DNA from: Thalassotalea sp. 273M-4
GTDB lineage: Bacteria; Pseudomonadota; Gammaproteobacteria; Enterobacterales; Alteromonadaceae
DNA: 64,000 nt
Assembly (NCBI RefSeq): GCF_041410465.1
Contig: NZ_CP166961.1
Coordinates: 2,852,001-2,916,000 of the forward strand
Direction of reading: 5' to 3'
The position numbers and the translations under genes were made by a program. The notes beneath the pieces were generated by a model. The model saw only the letters and a list, made by a program, of their open reading frames with translations, had not been told where the DNA came from and ran no database searches. Positions 1 through 9,336 of this stretch are shown piece after piece (within the stretch, counting starts at the first letter, position 1; each line of letters starts with the position of its first letter).

Positions 1-211
1 AACCTTCATTAAAGATAACGTGATCGCCAACTTTTACATCCAAGGCGCGAACTTCACCGTTTTCGAGGATGCGACCGTTGCCAACAGCGATTACTTCACC
101 GCGAGTCGACTTTTCTGCTGCACTGCCTGTTAATACAATTCCGCCAGCAGATTTAGCTTCTACTTCTTTACGTTTAATGATTACACGATCGTGTAAAGGA
201 CGAATGCTCAT
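1..211 (-). CDS. groS: Co-chaperonin GroES (Hsp10), 3' end outside the window
   Basis: GroES forms the heptameric lid of the GroEL folding chamber in the cytoplasm. The 70 visible codons begin [16 protein letters not shown], followed by the mobile-loop region SAGGIVLTG (about residues 22-30) and [11 protein letters not shown], which are hallmarks of the family. The usual length is about 96 residues, so roughly a quarter of the gene lies beyond the window edge; groEL is expected next. The ATG at 209-211 has an AGGAG ribosome-binding site six bases upstream. A sigma-32-type promoter lies just upstream. The fxsA gene follows the common gammaproteobacterial groES-fxsA neighbourhood. Confidence 0.97.
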   Translation of the reverse strand, partial: MSIRPLHDRVIIKRKEVEAKSAGGIVLTGSAAEKSTRGEVIAVGNGRILENGEVRALDVKVGDHVIFNEG

Positions 212-265
212 TTATATCTCCTGATACTGATAGATAATGAATTACAATTTTTTGTTAATGAAGAA

Positions 266-291
266 ATGGGGTGCAATATTCTGATCTCAAG
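266..291 (-). promoter_or_regulatory. Candidate sigma-32 heat-shock promoter of groES
   Basis: On the minus strand CTTGAG (286-291) and CCCCATTT (its CCCCAT at 266-271) are separated by 14 bases. This closely fits the established sigma-32 pattern CTTGAA-N13/14-CCCCATNT. It lies about 55 bases upstream of the groES ATG. Confidence 0.8.
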
Positions 292-311
292 AGTGAAATC
301 GAAAAAAATTT

Positions 312-347
312 AAAAAAAAGGCCAAAATTTGATCTTCATTTGGCCTT
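312..347 (-). terminator. Intrinsic terminator after fxsA
   Basis: Read on the minus strand, AAGGCCAAA (339-347) pairs with TTTGGCCTT (318-326) across a 12-base loop and is followed by a run of T residues. It lies 23 bases after the fxsA stop and before the groES promoter, so it separates the two transcription units. Confidence 0.8.
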
Positions 348-369
348 AATCTTAAGTGAACGTTTTCAA

Positions 370-864
370 TTAATTTTTTCGCTCAAATTCACCTTCTATG
401 GTGGTGTTATCTTTAACCTTATCTACCGAAGGTGGTTGCCCTTGCTCAAATGAGTCAAAGCTTTGATGGTGAAAAGATTGCGAAAAGCCTTGTTGCGATA
501 CACTTGAGTGCACAATCAGTTTCTTTTTCACGAGGTTTATCATCATTTGACGGGTAACTGGCCACAAAATTAAAAAGCCAAATATATCGGTAATAAAACC
601 TGGGGTAATTAGCAACACACCAGATACTAACAACAACAATGCGCCAATAATTTCATCCGATGGCATTTCGCCAGTGTGAAGCTTATGCTGTACTGATTGA
701 TAAGTCGCCATCCCTTGCTGTTTCACCCGATAAGCACCTAACCATGCGGTAATAATAACTATCGCAATGGTTTGCCATGCCCCAATTAATGCCCCTACAT
801 TAATTAATACAAGGATTTCTAGGATGGGCATAAAAACAAATAGTAAAAATAAAATTCGAAACAT
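370..864 (-). CDS. fxsA: FxsA family membrane protein
   Basis: Small integral membrane protein of the FxsA family (164 aa). The E. coli member affects exclusion of phage T7 by the F plasmid; its normal role is unknown. The N-terminus starts with a hydrophobic helix (MFRILFLLFVFMPILEILVLI), then a second hydrophobic stretch (AIVIITAWLGAYRVKQQG, with the family's G-A-x-R-V-K-x-Q-G turn), and a third pair around residues 72-100 (IIGALLLLVSGVLLITPGF). The last 60 residues are polar and glutamine/serine rich. It sits upstream of groES on the same strand but is cut off from it by a terminator. Confidence 0.88.
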   Translation of the reverse strand: MFRILFLLFVFMPILEILVLINVGALIGAWQTIAIVIITAWLGAYRVKQQGMATYQSVQHKLHTGEMPSDEIIGALLLLVSGVLLITPGFITDIFGFLILWPVTRQMMINLVKKKLIVHSSVSQQGFSQSFHHQSFDSFEQGQPPSVDKVKDNTTIEGEFERKN

Positions 865-1096
865 ATTGGATCCGCAAGTGACGATAAAACGTTTAAGCCA
901 ATTAACCCGTTTTTGCCCGTCATAAATATCTGGCTAGGTCGGATAAATTTAACTTGTTACATGAAACTTATATGGGGTTAAAAGGGTCTATTTCAAGCGC
1001 ATAGGTAAGTAAAGCTTGCAATTGGCCTAAGATTAAATCATAAACAGTTTAAATAATACCAATCCCATTAAGATATTTTAAAAAGGGTGTAAGTAA

Positions 1097-1414
1097 ATGT
1101 ATCATCTGGTCTTAACGAACTGCCCAGACCAACAGAGTGCACACAAAATAGCCAATGGTTTAGTTGCAAAGCAACTGGCCGCCTGTGTTAATATAGTGCC
1201 TAAAATTCAATCTGTTTATCAATGGCAGGGCGAGATACATTGCGATAATGAAGTGCAGTTACTAATAAAGTCAAAAGCGAGCCTTTATTTACGCATTGAA
1301 CAATACATAATGGATAACCATCCATATGATGTGCCAGAAGTTATTGCTCTGAATATCCAGCAGGGCAGTAAAGCATATTTAAACTGGATCAACGACACGG
1401 TAGTAGATACGTAA
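1097..1414 (+). CDS. cutA: Divalent-cation tolerance protein CutA
   Basis: CutA is a trimeric cytoplasmic protein linked in E. coli to copper and other divalent-metal tolerance, with an unclear biochemical role. The 105 residues contain the family core: LVLTNCPDQQSAHKIANGLV near the N-terminus, LAACVNIVP, SVYQWQGEI, and the HPYDVPEVIAL motif at about residues 75-85. Length matches the family. The stop codon overlaps the ATG of dsbD (TAATG at 1412-1416), so the two are translationally coupled, as in many gammaproteobacteria where cutA precedes dsbD. Confidence 0.95.
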   Translation: MYHLVLTNCPDQQSAHKIANGLVAKQLAACVNIVPKIQSVYQWQGEIHCDNEVQLLIKSKASLYLRIEQYIMDNHPYDVPEVIALNIQQGSKAYLNWINDTVVDT

Positions 1415-3267
1415 TGCGCTCGATATTCAGCATATTTTTACTCGTTTTAAGTACTTTTTCTTATTCGGCCCACGCTCAAGATTCTATTTTTGACACGAGC
1501 CTAAACTCATTGTTCAGTAATCAACAAGAGTTTTTACATGTTGATCAAGCTTTCCAACTTGATTTTTACCAGCAAGGTGAAGAGTTAGAGTTATTTTTTA
1601 ATATTGCTGATGGCTACTACCTGTATCAAAACAAATTAAAATTCAGCATAAAAAATGGTGACATTAGCGACACCATTTTACCACCTGCGGTCGATCATGA
1701 GGATGAGTACTTTGGTATTCAACCCGTCTATTATGAACAAGCAAAAATAGGCGTGATAATTAGTCAGGCAGTTGATAATGCCGAACTGACCGTCACCTAT
1801 CAAGGCTGTGCAAGTAAAGGTTTATGTTACCCTCCAACTAAAAAAACATTACCAATAAACAAGCTCATATTGCCAGCAAGCGATGCAAGCGCGGCTTCAC
1901 CGCTGAATGTTTTATCGGCCATTTCTTCGACTGCGAATCCTTTAGAAAATGTATCGAACAATGCACCAGAGGCTATCTCTTTAGCCGACAATTCGGTTAG
2001 CCAACAGCATGAGCTTGCTTCAATGCTTGCCGGTAACAGCCTGTTACTTACCCTACTGTCATTCTTTGGCTTGGGAGTGTTATTATCATTTACGCCATGC
2101 GTATTTCCTATGTACCCAATTTTAACTGGGATCATTGTTGGTCAAGGCAATCAATTAACCACCAAAAAAGCCATTGCGTTGTCATTTTCTTATGTTCAAG
2201 GGATGGCAATAACCTACACCCTATTAGGGGTTGTGGTAGCCCTTGCTGGCGCCCAATTTCAAGCCGCATTTCAACACCCTGCGGTACTGATTATATTAAG
2301 CATTTTGTTTGTATTTTTAGCCCTATCTATGTTTGGGGTCTTTAATTTGAGCCTACCGGCCAGCTGGCAAAACAAGCTGACTCATTTAAGCAATAAACAA
2401 AAAGGTGGCTCAAGCTTGTCTGTTTTTGTAATGGGCGCAATTTCTGGATTAGTGGCTTCACCTTGCACTACGGCCCCCCTTACTGGCGCATTAATTTACA
2501 TAGCTCAAACGGGTGATGTGGTGATTGGTGGTTCAGCATTATATGCGCTGAGCTTAGGAATGGGGTTACCGCTTCTGGTATTAGGAAGTTCTGGTGGCAA
2601 ACTATTACCTAAAGCGGGCCAATGGATGAATGTGATCAAAAACATCTTTGGCTTATTATTACTTGCCGTTCCCATCTTCTTATTAGAACGCTTTATCGAT
2701 GAGTCTGTGGCCAATTTGTTATGGGCATTACTCGGCCTTTCTGCAGCCACCTACTTTTATGTGGTCAATAGCAAAACAAACACCGGAAGTTTTTGGTTTG
2801 GTCTGCGTTCGTTGATAATATTTATGATGTTGTTTTTCTCTGCCAACTTTGGCTATCAAACACTTTTTCCCAGCACTAGCCATATAAATGCACCTGCACA
2901 CAAAGAGTTTGTGAAAGTATCGTCGTTAGATGAGTTATACCAACAAGTTGCAAACGCTAATGCCAATGGCCAGAGTGTGATGCTAGATTTATACGCTGAT
3001 TGGTGCGCCGCTTGCAAAGAATTTGAAAAATACACCTTTCCAAAACCCGAAGTACAAAAAGCATTAGAAAACACCTTACTGGTGCAAATTGACTTAACCG
3101 ATACTGGCACCGACGCTAATGTTGAAATCATGTCACACTTCAATGTATTTGGATTGCCGTCTATTTTGTTTTTTGATCAGCAAGGAAACGAACTCGACTC
3201 ACAACGTATCACCGGCTTTATGTCGGCCCCCGAATTCGCTGCTCATATTGAAAAGCTGTTCAGTTAA
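1414..3267 (+). CDS. dsbD: Thiol:disulfide interchange protein DsbD
   Basis: Inner-membrane electron conduit that takes reducing equivalents from cytoplasmic thioredoxin to the periplasmic isomerase DsbC and other partners. There is a signal peptide (to about residue 22, ending SAHA). The periplasmic alpha domain carries the CASKGLC cysteine pair at about 132-138. The polytopic beta domain carries the two membrane cysteines in FTPCVFP and ASPCTTAP. The C-terminal thioredoxin-like gamma domain has DLYADWCAACKEFEKYTF, whose CxxC is the redox centre. At 617 aa it is full length with all six cysteines present. It overlaps cutA by one base and is followed by a strong terminator. Confidence 0.97.
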   Translation: MRSIFSIFLLVLSTFSYSAHAQDSIFDTSLNSLFSNQQEFLHVDQAFQLDFYQQGEELELFFNIADGYYLYQNKLKFSIKNGDISDTILPPAVDHEDEYFGIQPVYYEQAKIGVIISQAVDNAELTVTYQGCASKGLCYPPTKKTLPINKLILPASDASAASPLNVLSAISSTANPLENVSNNAPEAISLADNSVSQQHELASMLAGNSLLLTLLSFFGLGVLLSFTPCVFPMYPILTGIIVGQGNQLTTKKAIALSFSYVQGMAITYTLLGVVVALAGAQFQAAFQHPAVLIILSILFVFLALSMFGVFNLSLPASWQNKLTHLSNKQKGGSSLSVFVMGAISGLVASPCTTAPLTGALIYIAQTGDVVIGGSALYALSLGMGLPLLVLGSSGGKLLPKAGQWMNVIKNIFGLLLLAVPIFLLERFIDESVANLLWALLGLSAATYFYVVNSKTNTGSFWFGLRSLIIFMMLFFSANFGYQTLFPSTSHINAPAHKEFVKVSSLDELYQQVANANANGQSVMLDLYADWCAACKEFEKYTFPKPEVQKALENTLLVQIDLTDTGTDANVEIMSHFNVFGLPSILFFDQQGNELDSQRITGFMSAPEFAAHIEKLFS

Positions 3268-3301
3268 CCTGCATAGATAGACCTCTTGGCAATCAAAATG
3301 T

Positions 3302-3339
3302 AAAAAAGGCAAAAGCATGAAAACGCTTTTGCCTTTTTT
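3302..3339 (+). terminator. Intrinsic terminator after dsbD
   Basis: AAAAAGGCAAAAGC and GCTTTTGCCTTTTTT form a 14-bp stem with an eight-base loop and a T tract, 35 bases after the dsbD stop. Confidence 0.9.
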
Positions 3340-3391
3340 GCATCTGCGCTGATTAGACCAGTAATTTGGTGCTAATGTCTGCGAAAATCAC

Positions 3392-3397
3392 TATAAT
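3392..3397 (+). promoter_or_regulatory. Candidate -10 element of the aroQ-accB-accC operon
   Basis: A perfect TATAAT is followed by a GC-rich discriminator (GTGCCCGC). No good -35 hexamer is visible at the right distance. It lies about 110 bases upstream of aroQ and after the dsbD terminator, so it is the best candidate for the operon promoter. Confidence 0.5.
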
Positions 3398-3505
3398 GTG
3401 CCCGCATCCTAATTTTTACATATTTTCACTGGTCATTTACATGATATTTATGCAAATATGTAGGGAATGGTAAAATAAAAACAAATTCAATGGATTTAGC
3501 AGCAG

Positions 3506-3958
3506 ATGGCAACAAAGTTTAAAATTTTAGTGTTAAACGGCCCTAACTTGAACATGTTGGGCGTAAGAGAGCCTGATGTGTATGGCGCACAGACATTAGA
3601 ACAGATCATTTCTGCGTTAACAGAACGCGCAAATGAACTGGGGATATCGCTCGACCATCTGCAAAGTAATGCCGAATCTGAACTAATCAATAAGATTCAT
3701 GATGCGTATCAAAATACAGATTTTATTATCGTTAACCCAGCAGCATTTACTCATACTAGCGTAGCGCTTAGGGATGCTCTATTAACGGTTAATATTCCAT
3801 TTGTCGAGGTACATTTGTCTAACGTACACAAACGTGAATCTTTTCGACATCATTCATACCTTTCGGATATCGCCGAAGGGGTGGTGTGTGGTTTGGGGGC
3901 CCAAGGTTACAACTATGCTTTGGACTATGCCTATAACACATTGAAAAAAAATAATTAA
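3506..3958 (+). CDS. aroQ: 3-dehydroquinate dehydratase, type II
   Basis: Cytoplasmic dodecameric enzyme of the shikimate pathway that removes water from 3-dehydroquinate. Family signatures are all present in 150 aa: [18 protein letters not shown] with the catalytic tyrosine region at the N-terminus, the QSNAESELI loop, [16 protein letters not shown] in the middle, and [18 protein letters not shown] with the catalytic histidine. It is the first gene of an aroQ-accB-accC cluster (23 bases to accB), an arrangement widely conserved in gammaproteobacteria. Confidence 0.97.
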   Translation: MATKFKILVLNGPNLNMLGVREPDVYGAQTLEQIISALTERANELGISLDHLQSNAESELINKIHDAYQNTDFIIVNPAAFTHTSVALRDALLTVNIPFVEVHLSNVHKRESFRHHSYLSDIAEGVVCGLGAQGYNYALDYAYNTLKKNN

Positions 3959-3981
3959 TATAATCATTACAAGGTAAACTA

Positions 3982-4431
3982 ATGGATATTCGTAAAATTA
4001 AAAAATTAATCGAACTTGTTGAAGAATCAGGTATTAATGAGTTAGAAATTTCAGAAGGCGAAGAATCTGTACGCATCAGCCGAGGCGGACAAATTGTATC
4101 GAGTGCGCCAGCTCCTGTATTTCAACAAGCTGCGGCTCCAGCACCAGCGCCTGCAGCAACGCCAGCACCTGCTACCGATGCCCCTGTTGAATTAACAGGT
4201 CACATTGTACGTTCACCTATGGTTGGTACCTTTTACTCAGCGGCCGCACCTGGTTCGCCAGCGTTTGTTGAAGTTGGTCAACACGTTAATGCGGGTGACA
4301 CATTATGTATCATCGAAGCGATGAAAATGATGAACCAAATCGAAGCCGACAAATCAGGTGTTATCAAGCAAATCCTTGCACAAAATGAAGACACAATCGA
4401 ATTTGACCAACCTCTATTCGTAATTGAATAA
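3982..4431 (+). CDS. accB: Biotin carboxyl carrier protein of acetyl-CoA carboxylase
   Basis: Carries the biotin that shuttles carboxyl groups in acetyl-CoA carboxylase, the first committed step of fatty-acid synthesis. The N-terminal domain ([17 protein letters not shown]) is followed by an alanine/proline-rich linker (about residues 40-68). The biotinyl domain ends in [12 protein letters not shown], where the lysine of AMKM is biotinylated. The thumb region typical of BCCP ([23 protein letters not shown]) is present. At 149 aa the length is normal. It lies 21 bases upstream of accC in the same operon. Confidence 0.97.
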   Translation: MDIRKIKKLIELVEESGINELEISEGEESVRISRGGQIVSSAPAPVFQQAAAPAPAPAATPAPATDAPVELTGHIVRSPMVGTFYSAAAPGSPAFVEVGQHVNAGDTLCIIEAMKMMNQIEADKSGVIKQILAQNEDTIEFDQPLFVIE

Positions 4432-4452
4432 ACCCAATTTAAGGTTAGTTTC

Positions 4453-5799
4453 ATGTTAAATAAAGTAGTTATCGCCAACAGAGGCGAAATTGCATTACGT
4501 ATTTTACGTGCATGTAAAGAGCTTGGAATTAAAACGGTTGCCGTTCATTCCACAGCCGATAAAAATTTAAAGCACGTGCTATTAGCGGATGAAACCATTT
4601 GTATTGGTAAGGCATCGGCACTAGATAGTTATCTAAATATCCCTCGCTTGATCACAGCAGCGGAAGTTACCAATGCCGATGCGATTCACCCTGGCTACGG
4701 CTTTCTTGCCGAAAATGCCGACTTTGCCGAGCAAGTTGAAGACTCAGGTTTTGCCTTTATCGGCCCTCTAGCCGATAGCATCAGATTGATGGGTGACAAG
4801 GTGTCTGCTATTGCTGCCATGAAAAAGGCGGGTGTACCTTGTGTACCAGGCTCTGATGGTCCATTAACAGATGACGATGCGGCGAACCTAGCCCATGGTG
4901 AGCGCATTGGCTACCCTGTTATTATCAAAGCATCTGGTGGTGGTGGCGGTCGTGGTATGCGAGTGGTACGAAGCGCAGATGAATTACTTGAAGCCATTCA
5001 ACTTACCAAGTCAGAAGCTCGAAGCGCGTTTAATAACGATATGGTTTACATGGAGAAATTCCTTGAGAACCCACGTCACGTTGAAATTCAGGTTTTAGCG
5101 GACGGCAAAGGCAATGCAATTCACTTGGCTGAACGTGACTGTTCAATGCAGCGTCGCCACCAAAAGGTTGTTGAAGAAGCACCAGCTCCAGGTATTAGCC
5201 CTGAGCTTCGCGCTAAAATCGGTGCCCAATGTTGTAATGCCTGTATCGAAATTAACTATCGTGGAGCGGGTACTTTTGAATTCTTATATGAAAATGGCGA
5301 GTTTTATTTCATTGAAATGAACACCCGTATTCAAGTAGAGCACCCCGTTACCGAGATGATCACCGGTGTTGACTTAATTAAAGAGCAACTTCGTGTGGCA
5401 GCAGGTTTAGGCTTAACCGTGACCCAAGATGATATCAAAGTAAACGGTCATGCTATTGAGTGTCGTATTAACGCAGAAGATCCACGCACGTTTATTCCTT
5501 CACCGGGTAAAATTTCTCGCTTTCACCCACCAGGTGGTATGGGTGTGCGTTGGGATTCGCATATTTACACCGACTACTCGGTACCGCCGCATTACGATTC
5601 CATGATCGGAAAGTTGATCACTTACGGTGAAACCCGAGATGTGGCAATTGCAAGAATGAAAAATGCTCTTGATGAATTAGTGATTGACGGTATTAAAACC
5701 AACATAGCTTTACAAGAAGACATTATGAACGATCCTGGCTTTGCTAAAGGTGGTGCCAACATTCATTATCTTGAAAAAAAATTAGCCGAGCATAAATAA
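4453..5799 (+). CDS. accC: Biotin carboxylase subunit of acetyl-CoA carboxylase
   Basis: ATP-grasp enzyme that carboxylates biotin on AccB using bicarbonate. It starts [20 protein letters not shown], the standard biotin-carboxylase N-terminus. It carries the glycine-rich ATP loop [14 protein letters not shown] (about residues 159-172), the [19 protein letters not shown] segment and the catalytic [20 protein letters not shown] segment. The C-terminal domain has YDSMIGKLI. Its 448 residues match the family (449 in E. coli). It is the last gene of the aroQ-accB-accC operon and is followed by a terminator. Confidence 0.98.
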   Translation: MLNKVVIANRGEIALRILRACKELGIKTVAVHSTADKNLKHVLLADETICIGKASALDSYLNIPRLITAAEVTNADAIHPGYGFLAENADFAEQVEDSGFAFIGPLADSIRLMGDKVSAIAAMKKAGVPCVPGSDGPLTDDDAANLAHGERIGYPVIIKASGGGGGRGMRVVRSADELLEAIQLTKSEARSAFNNDMVYMEKFLENPRHVEIQVLADGKGNAIHLAERDCSMQRRHQKVVEEAPAPGISPELRAKIGAQCCNACIEINYRGAGTFEFLYENGEFYFIEMNTRIQVEHPVTEMITGVDLIKEQLRVAAGLGLTVTQDDIKVNGHAIECRINAEDPRTFIPSPGKISRFHPPGGMGVRWDSHIYTDYSVPPHYDSMIGKLITYGETRDVAIARMKNALDELVIDGIKTNIALQEDIMNDPGFAKGGANIHYLEKKLAEHK

Positions 5800-5820
5800 G
5801 TTTTCTTATCTTTGACAGCT

Positions 5821-5846
5821 AAAAACCCTGCTTTGGCAGGGTTTTT
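5821..5846 (+). terminator. Intrinsic terminator after accC
   Basis: AAAAACCCTGC-tttg-GCAGGGTTTTTT forms a short GC-rich stem followed by T residues, 22 bases after the accC stop. Confidence 0.9.
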
Positions 5847-5905
5847 TATTGGCTTAAACTTAGATAGTATAAAAAGATTAGAATGTGACAATAATTGAGA
5901 ACGAA

Positions 5906-6070
5906 ATGTCTGACAAAATAGAGCAACTTGAAAAGCCTGTCCCGCCAGCAGATGGTGAATGTTGTGAAAGTGGTTCATGTAACCCATGCGTATGGGACAG
6001 TTATTATGCTGAACTACAACAATGGCGCATTGAACAAAGTAAATTAAAAGAACAGCAAGAGCAAGATTAA
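5906..6070 (+). CDS. Small oxidoreductase-like domain protein
   Basis: A 54-residue protein starting MSDKIEQLEKP with a conserved cysteine motif, CCESGSCNPCVWDSYYAEL. This fits the small 'oxidoreductase-like protein, N-terminal' family (proline-rich start, then C-C-x3-C-x2-C-V-W-D-x-Y). The biochemical role of that family is not established; the cysteines suggest metal or redox chemistry. An in-frame GTG at 5885 would add seven residues, but the ATG at 5906 begins where family similarity starts and has a GAG-containing upstream sequence. It stands alone between accC and the PEP-CTERM gene. Confidence 0.72.
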   Translation: MSDKIEQLEKPVPPADGECCESGSCNPCVWDSYYAELQQWRIEQSKLKEQQEQD

Positions 6071-6287
6071 CGTCTTGCTTTGCCCTTTCACCCGCCAACG
6101 ACTCCACCTGCCCCTCTGAGCTAACACGAATACGACTAAAAATTGTCAGCTTTTTTTACATATTTAATTTTTTAATCAACGCAGTCCTTGACATGCCAAA
6201 GTAAGCAACTGATAACTTTTAGGTTCTTTTTCGCGGAATAAAATATGCATGAAACCCTTGTATAATCACGCATAGGGGACAAAAACA

Positions 6288-7007
6288 ATGCATGGTATTA
6301 AAATTTTTATCTTATTTTTGCTTTTAACCTTATCTTTCATGGCAAACAGTGCCGTCATTACCTATTCAAGCTTTTTTCATGCTGGCACGGAACACGTAAA
6401 TTATAAAGTAACCGTGGACGACGTCGCTATTTCAGGAAAATTTTTAGTTACTTATGAAGTGACCTCTAATGTTGTTGGAAAGCTTACTGGGTTCTTCTTT
6501 GATTTTGGTCCGATAACTGAAGATCGAACTCCTGCTAATAGCCCTGTTTGGGATCCAGATACTAGCGATCCATACGCTGATGAAACCGCACTCGGGTTAA
6601 GTAATGAATCAAATCCCAGTAATTCTTTAGTTTGTGCCAAAGCCTTTGGCGATGTAAATAGTGTGAGTTCTGGTGGTTGTAGTTCTACTTTTAATATCGG
6701 TGATTTTTGGATTAATGGGGTGGATTATCAGGGCTTCTTATTCGATGTCGGTTTAGCTTGGAAAACGAATGATTTAACACCTCCTGATACCAGTGGTCAG
6801 TTTGCGATTAATAAAAATGGCTTTACACTTGCAAGTTGGGGAATAGTCGGCCTAAGGGGACAAGCAGTAGATGGTGATGGCAGTGCCAAAGAATTTGCCT
6901 TAGTGAGCACCAGACGCCCTGATGATAGAAGCCTACCTGAGCCTGCAACACTTTTCATTTTGGCTTTAGGTTTGATTGGTCTGGGGGCTGTACGCAAAAA
7001 AGTTTAG
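6288..7007 (+). CDS. PEP-CTERM sorting domain protein, secreted
   Basis: A 239-residue exported protein of unknown function. The N-terminus is a signal peptide (MHGIKIFILFLLLTLSFMANSA). The body is polar and Asp/Ser/Gly rich with two cysteines (VCAKAFGDVNSVSSGGC), consistent with an extracellular fold. The C-terminus is a textbook PEP-CTERM signal: LPEPATLFILALGLIGLGAVRKK, that is PEP, a hydrophobic helix, then a basic cluster. Such proteins are processed by exosortase and usually delivered to the surface or biofilm matrix; no exosortase gene lies in this window. The ATG is preceded by AGGGGAC. Confidence 0.85.
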   Translation: MHGIKIFILFLLLTLSFMANSAVITYSSFFHAGTEHVNYKVTVDDVAISGKFLVTYEVTSNVVGKLTGFFFDFGPITEDRTPANSPVWDPDTSDPYADETALGLSNESNPSNSLVCAKAFGDVNSVSSGGCSSTFNIGDFWINGVDYQGFLFDVGLAWKTNDLTPPDTSGQFAINKNGFTLASWGIVGLRGQAVDGDGSAKEFALVSTRRPDDRSLPEPATLFILALGLIGLGAVRKKV

Positions 7008-7212
7008 CCTGTTTGAGTGCTTAATAGATGTCGGCAAATTTTACATTTAGTTTGCTTTTTAGCCAGGCAATCGGAGATGCACTTTTGATGTCGTTGAATT
7101 TAAAGGGCTTTATTGTTTCTTTGCAAGTTGGCTCCTTTTTTGCTCTTTAAGTACTGCTACTAGTTTGAAGTCCAAACTACATTAAATGCTCGCAATTTTT
7201 TCCAGAACGTTT

Positions 7213-7236
7213 GCCCTTCATTTGAAGGGCTTTTTT
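7213..7236 (+). terminator. Intrinsic terminator in the gap after the PEP-CTERM gene
   Basis: GCCCTTCA-tt-TGAAGGGC followed by TTTTTT. It lies 205 bases after the PEP-CTERM gene stop. The 404-base gap (7008-7411) holds this hairpin and nothing else I can identify. Confidence 0.8.
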
Positions 7237-7411
7237 CTTGCTAAAAATTTATCTTTGTTTGTCTTTAACTGAGGTTTTTAATTGGTGAACAACGATGACT
7301 TGAACAAACATCCCATCCCCCTAAAGCAGATCATTTACTACCTTAACCAAGTCATAAATTGCTATATTAGACAAATAAATAACTTGCCACTTACACACAC
7401 TGGATATTTTG

Positions 7412-8230
7412 ATGATCACGTTAACGGATATTATGATCTACCCAATAAAATCGACTGCGGGAATCGCCCTAAACAAGGCACATATTGGTGACACTGGTTT
7501 GCCTTTAGATCGTCATTTTGTTATTACCGATCTTAATGGGAAATTTATTACTGGCAGAACCAAAGCCCAGTTGGTTCATGTAAAAACCAAAATGCAGGGG
7601 CAAGCTTTATCTGTCCGTGCTCCAGGCATGCCTGATCTTGAATTAAACCCGCTAAACTTTGCAAATGAATACCAACAAGTGCAAGTTTGGCAAGACAAGA
7701 TTGACGGTCAAACATGCAATAAAGAAGCTGACGACTGGTTTAGCCAATACCTAAATACGCCATGTCGTTTATTTTACTACGGTCATAAAAGTGCACGTCA
7801 GGTGGTTAATAGTGAACACCAACTCAGTTTTGCCGATGGTTTCCCGTTACTTGGGATTTCTAAAGCCTCATTAGATGATTTAAACCAAAAGTTAGCCGAG
7901 CCTGTGACAATGGCGCAATTTCGCCCTAATTTAATATTTTCAGGTACCTTACCATTTGCTGAAGATGGTTGGCTCCAAATTGCCATCGGGGAATGTCAGT
8001 TCTTAGTCGCGAAACCTTGTAGTCGATGCATTTTTACTACCGTAGATGCTTTAACAGGCGAGCGTAATCCTTTGCGAGAACCGTTAACTACACTAATGAA
8101 ATATCGCCAAGCAGAAGACGGTCAGATTTATTTTGGTCAAAATATGATCCCATTGACCAAGGGAGAACTGAATGTTGGCGATGAAGTTAGAATTCTTTCA
8201 AATCAGAAACCGCTCAAATTAAATGGATAA
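7412..8230 (+). CDS. MOSC domain protein, YcbX-like
   Basis: Cytoplasmic protein with an N-terminal MOSC beta-barrel domain (MITLTDIMIYPIKSTAGIALNKA, about 1-90) and a C-terminal MOSC domain. The key cysteine is in AKPCSRCIFTTVDALTGER (about residues 205-223), where MOSC proteins bind or transfer the molybdenum-cofactor sulfur. E. coli YcbX, the nearest named relative, reduces N-hydroxylated bases such as 6-hydroxylaminopurine. That activity is a family inference here. The protein lacks the C-terminal ferredoxin domain found in YcbX (272 aa against about 370). The ATG at 7412 is chosen over an upstream TTG at 7409. Confidence 0.85.
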   Translation: MITLTDIMIYPIKSTAGIALNKAHIGDTGLPLDRHFVITDLNGKFITGRTKAQLVHVKTKMQGQALSVRAPGMPDLELNPLNFANEYQQVQVWQDKIDGQTCNKEADDWFSQYLNTPCRLFYYGHKSARQVVNSEHQLSFADGFPLLGISKASLDDLNQKLAEPVTMAQFRPNLIFSGTLPFAEDGWLQIAIGECQFLVAKPCSRCIFTTVDALTGERNPLREPLTTLMKYRQAEDGQIYFGQNMIPLTKGELNVGDEVRILSNQKPLKLNG

Positions 8231-8336
8231 ACCAATACTAACAACTTATTTTAATAGCCCCTAACCACCACAAAGCCTTTATTTCTGTGGCTTTTAGTGG
8301 AATAATCCATGGCCAAAATGTAATGGTATTCTTCCT

Positions 8337-8933
8337 ATGATATTGATGATTGATAATTATGACTCGTTTACTTTTAACCTAGTGCATTATTTTATGCATT
8401 TGGAACATGAGGTTAAAGTGATTCGAAACGATGAATTAACCATTGAGCAAATTATTCAATTATCACCATCCCATATCGTGATTTCTCCAGGTCCTTGCGA
8501 TCCTAATCGCGCCGGTATATCGCTTGAAGTATTAGCGAAATTGTCTGATCGCTTTCCTATTTTAGGCGTTTGTCTGGGACATCAATGTATTGCGCAACAT
8601 TTTGGTGGCAAAGTGGTTAGGGCAAGCAAAGTCATGCATGGCAAAACCAGCCTCATTAATCACAATCAGACGGGCCTATTTCAAGATCTTAACAACCCAC
8701 TGCAAGTAACTCGATACCATTCCCTGCTCATTGAGCCTAATACCTTACCCTCATGCCTAAAGGTCACAGCGTGGATTGAAAACGAATTAGGCGAAAAAGA
8801 AATAATGGCGATTGAGCATACACAACTGCCGATTATGGGCGTTCAATTTCACCCAGAATCTGTTCTCACCGAACAGGGACATGAGTTATTGGCAAACTTT
8901 TTATCTTTAACGGCCAATATGGTCACTCGTTGA
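8337..8933 (+). CDS. pabA: Glutamine amidotransferase of aminodeoxychorismate/anthranilate synthase
   Basis: Class I glutamine amidotransferase that feeds ammonia to chorismate-using partners (PabB for folate, TrpE for tryptophan). It begins [19 protein letters not shown]. The catalytic cysteine is in [15 protein letters not shown] (about residue 81), and the histidine/glutamate pair in [14 protein letters not shown] near the C-terminus. At 198 aa it is full length. The position upstream of argD is shared with many gammaproteobacteria, where it is annotated pabA or trpG; sequence alone does not separate the two roles. A separate trpG in a trp operon would favour pabA. Confidence 0.93.
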   Translation: MILMIDNYDSFTFNLVHYFMHLEHEVKVIRNDELTIEQIIQLSPSHIVISPGPCDPNRAGISLEVLAKLSDRFPILGVCLGHQCIAQHFGGKVVRASKVMHGKTSLINHNQTGLFQDLNNPLQVTRYHSLLIEPNTLPSCLKVTAWIENELGEKEIMAIEHTQLPIMGVQFHPESVLTEQGHELLANFLSLTANMVTR

Positions 8934-9264
8934 TGAACGACGAGCTCAAATAAACGCAATAAAAGTACCCTACTTATTTTTCACATTGCCCGATTTCTTC
9001 GTGGCTCTATTCAAATAGCCTATTCTACCTCTTCATTAGATTTGATTTTATCTTCCGCCTTACACCAAGCTAATAAGCCAATGTGTGTTCTTTAAGGTAA
9101 TACCAACACCTTAGGATCTATCAAGAGAGCTCATTTTATGCTGTTAACAACCCCGTTTACATCAGAATAACAATTTCAATAAAAATGCCCTATAAGTGGC
9201 TGTAAACAGTGTATTTTATTGGCTTAAATGGCAATAAAAACAGAGTTTATTTGACAAAAATAGT

Positions 9265-9282
9265 TATGCATTATTTTTGAAT
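9265..9282. promoter_or_regulatory. Weak candidate ArgR box upstream of argD
   Basis: TATGCATTATTTTTGAAT fits the E. coli ARG-box pattern TNTGAATWWWWATTCANW with three mismatches. It lies about 170 bases upstream of argD in a 518-base gap (8934-9451). A TTGACA at 9251-9256 lies just before it. A second box at the usual three-base spacing is not visible, so this is tentative. Confidence 0.35.
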
Positions 9283-9336
9283 AAATGCGCTAACCCCTTA
9301 TTTTTATTGGCTTATAGCCATTCTCAATGAAGACAA

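Noticed and set aside
271..453. Open frame of 60 codons on the plus strand upstream of groES
   Set aside because: It runs over the groES promoter, the fxsA terminator and the fxsA 3' end on the opposite strand; no coding signal.
7282..7491. Open frame of 69 codons before and overlapping the MOSC gene
   Set aside because: It overlaps the clear MOSC start in another frame, uses a GTG start and resembles no family.
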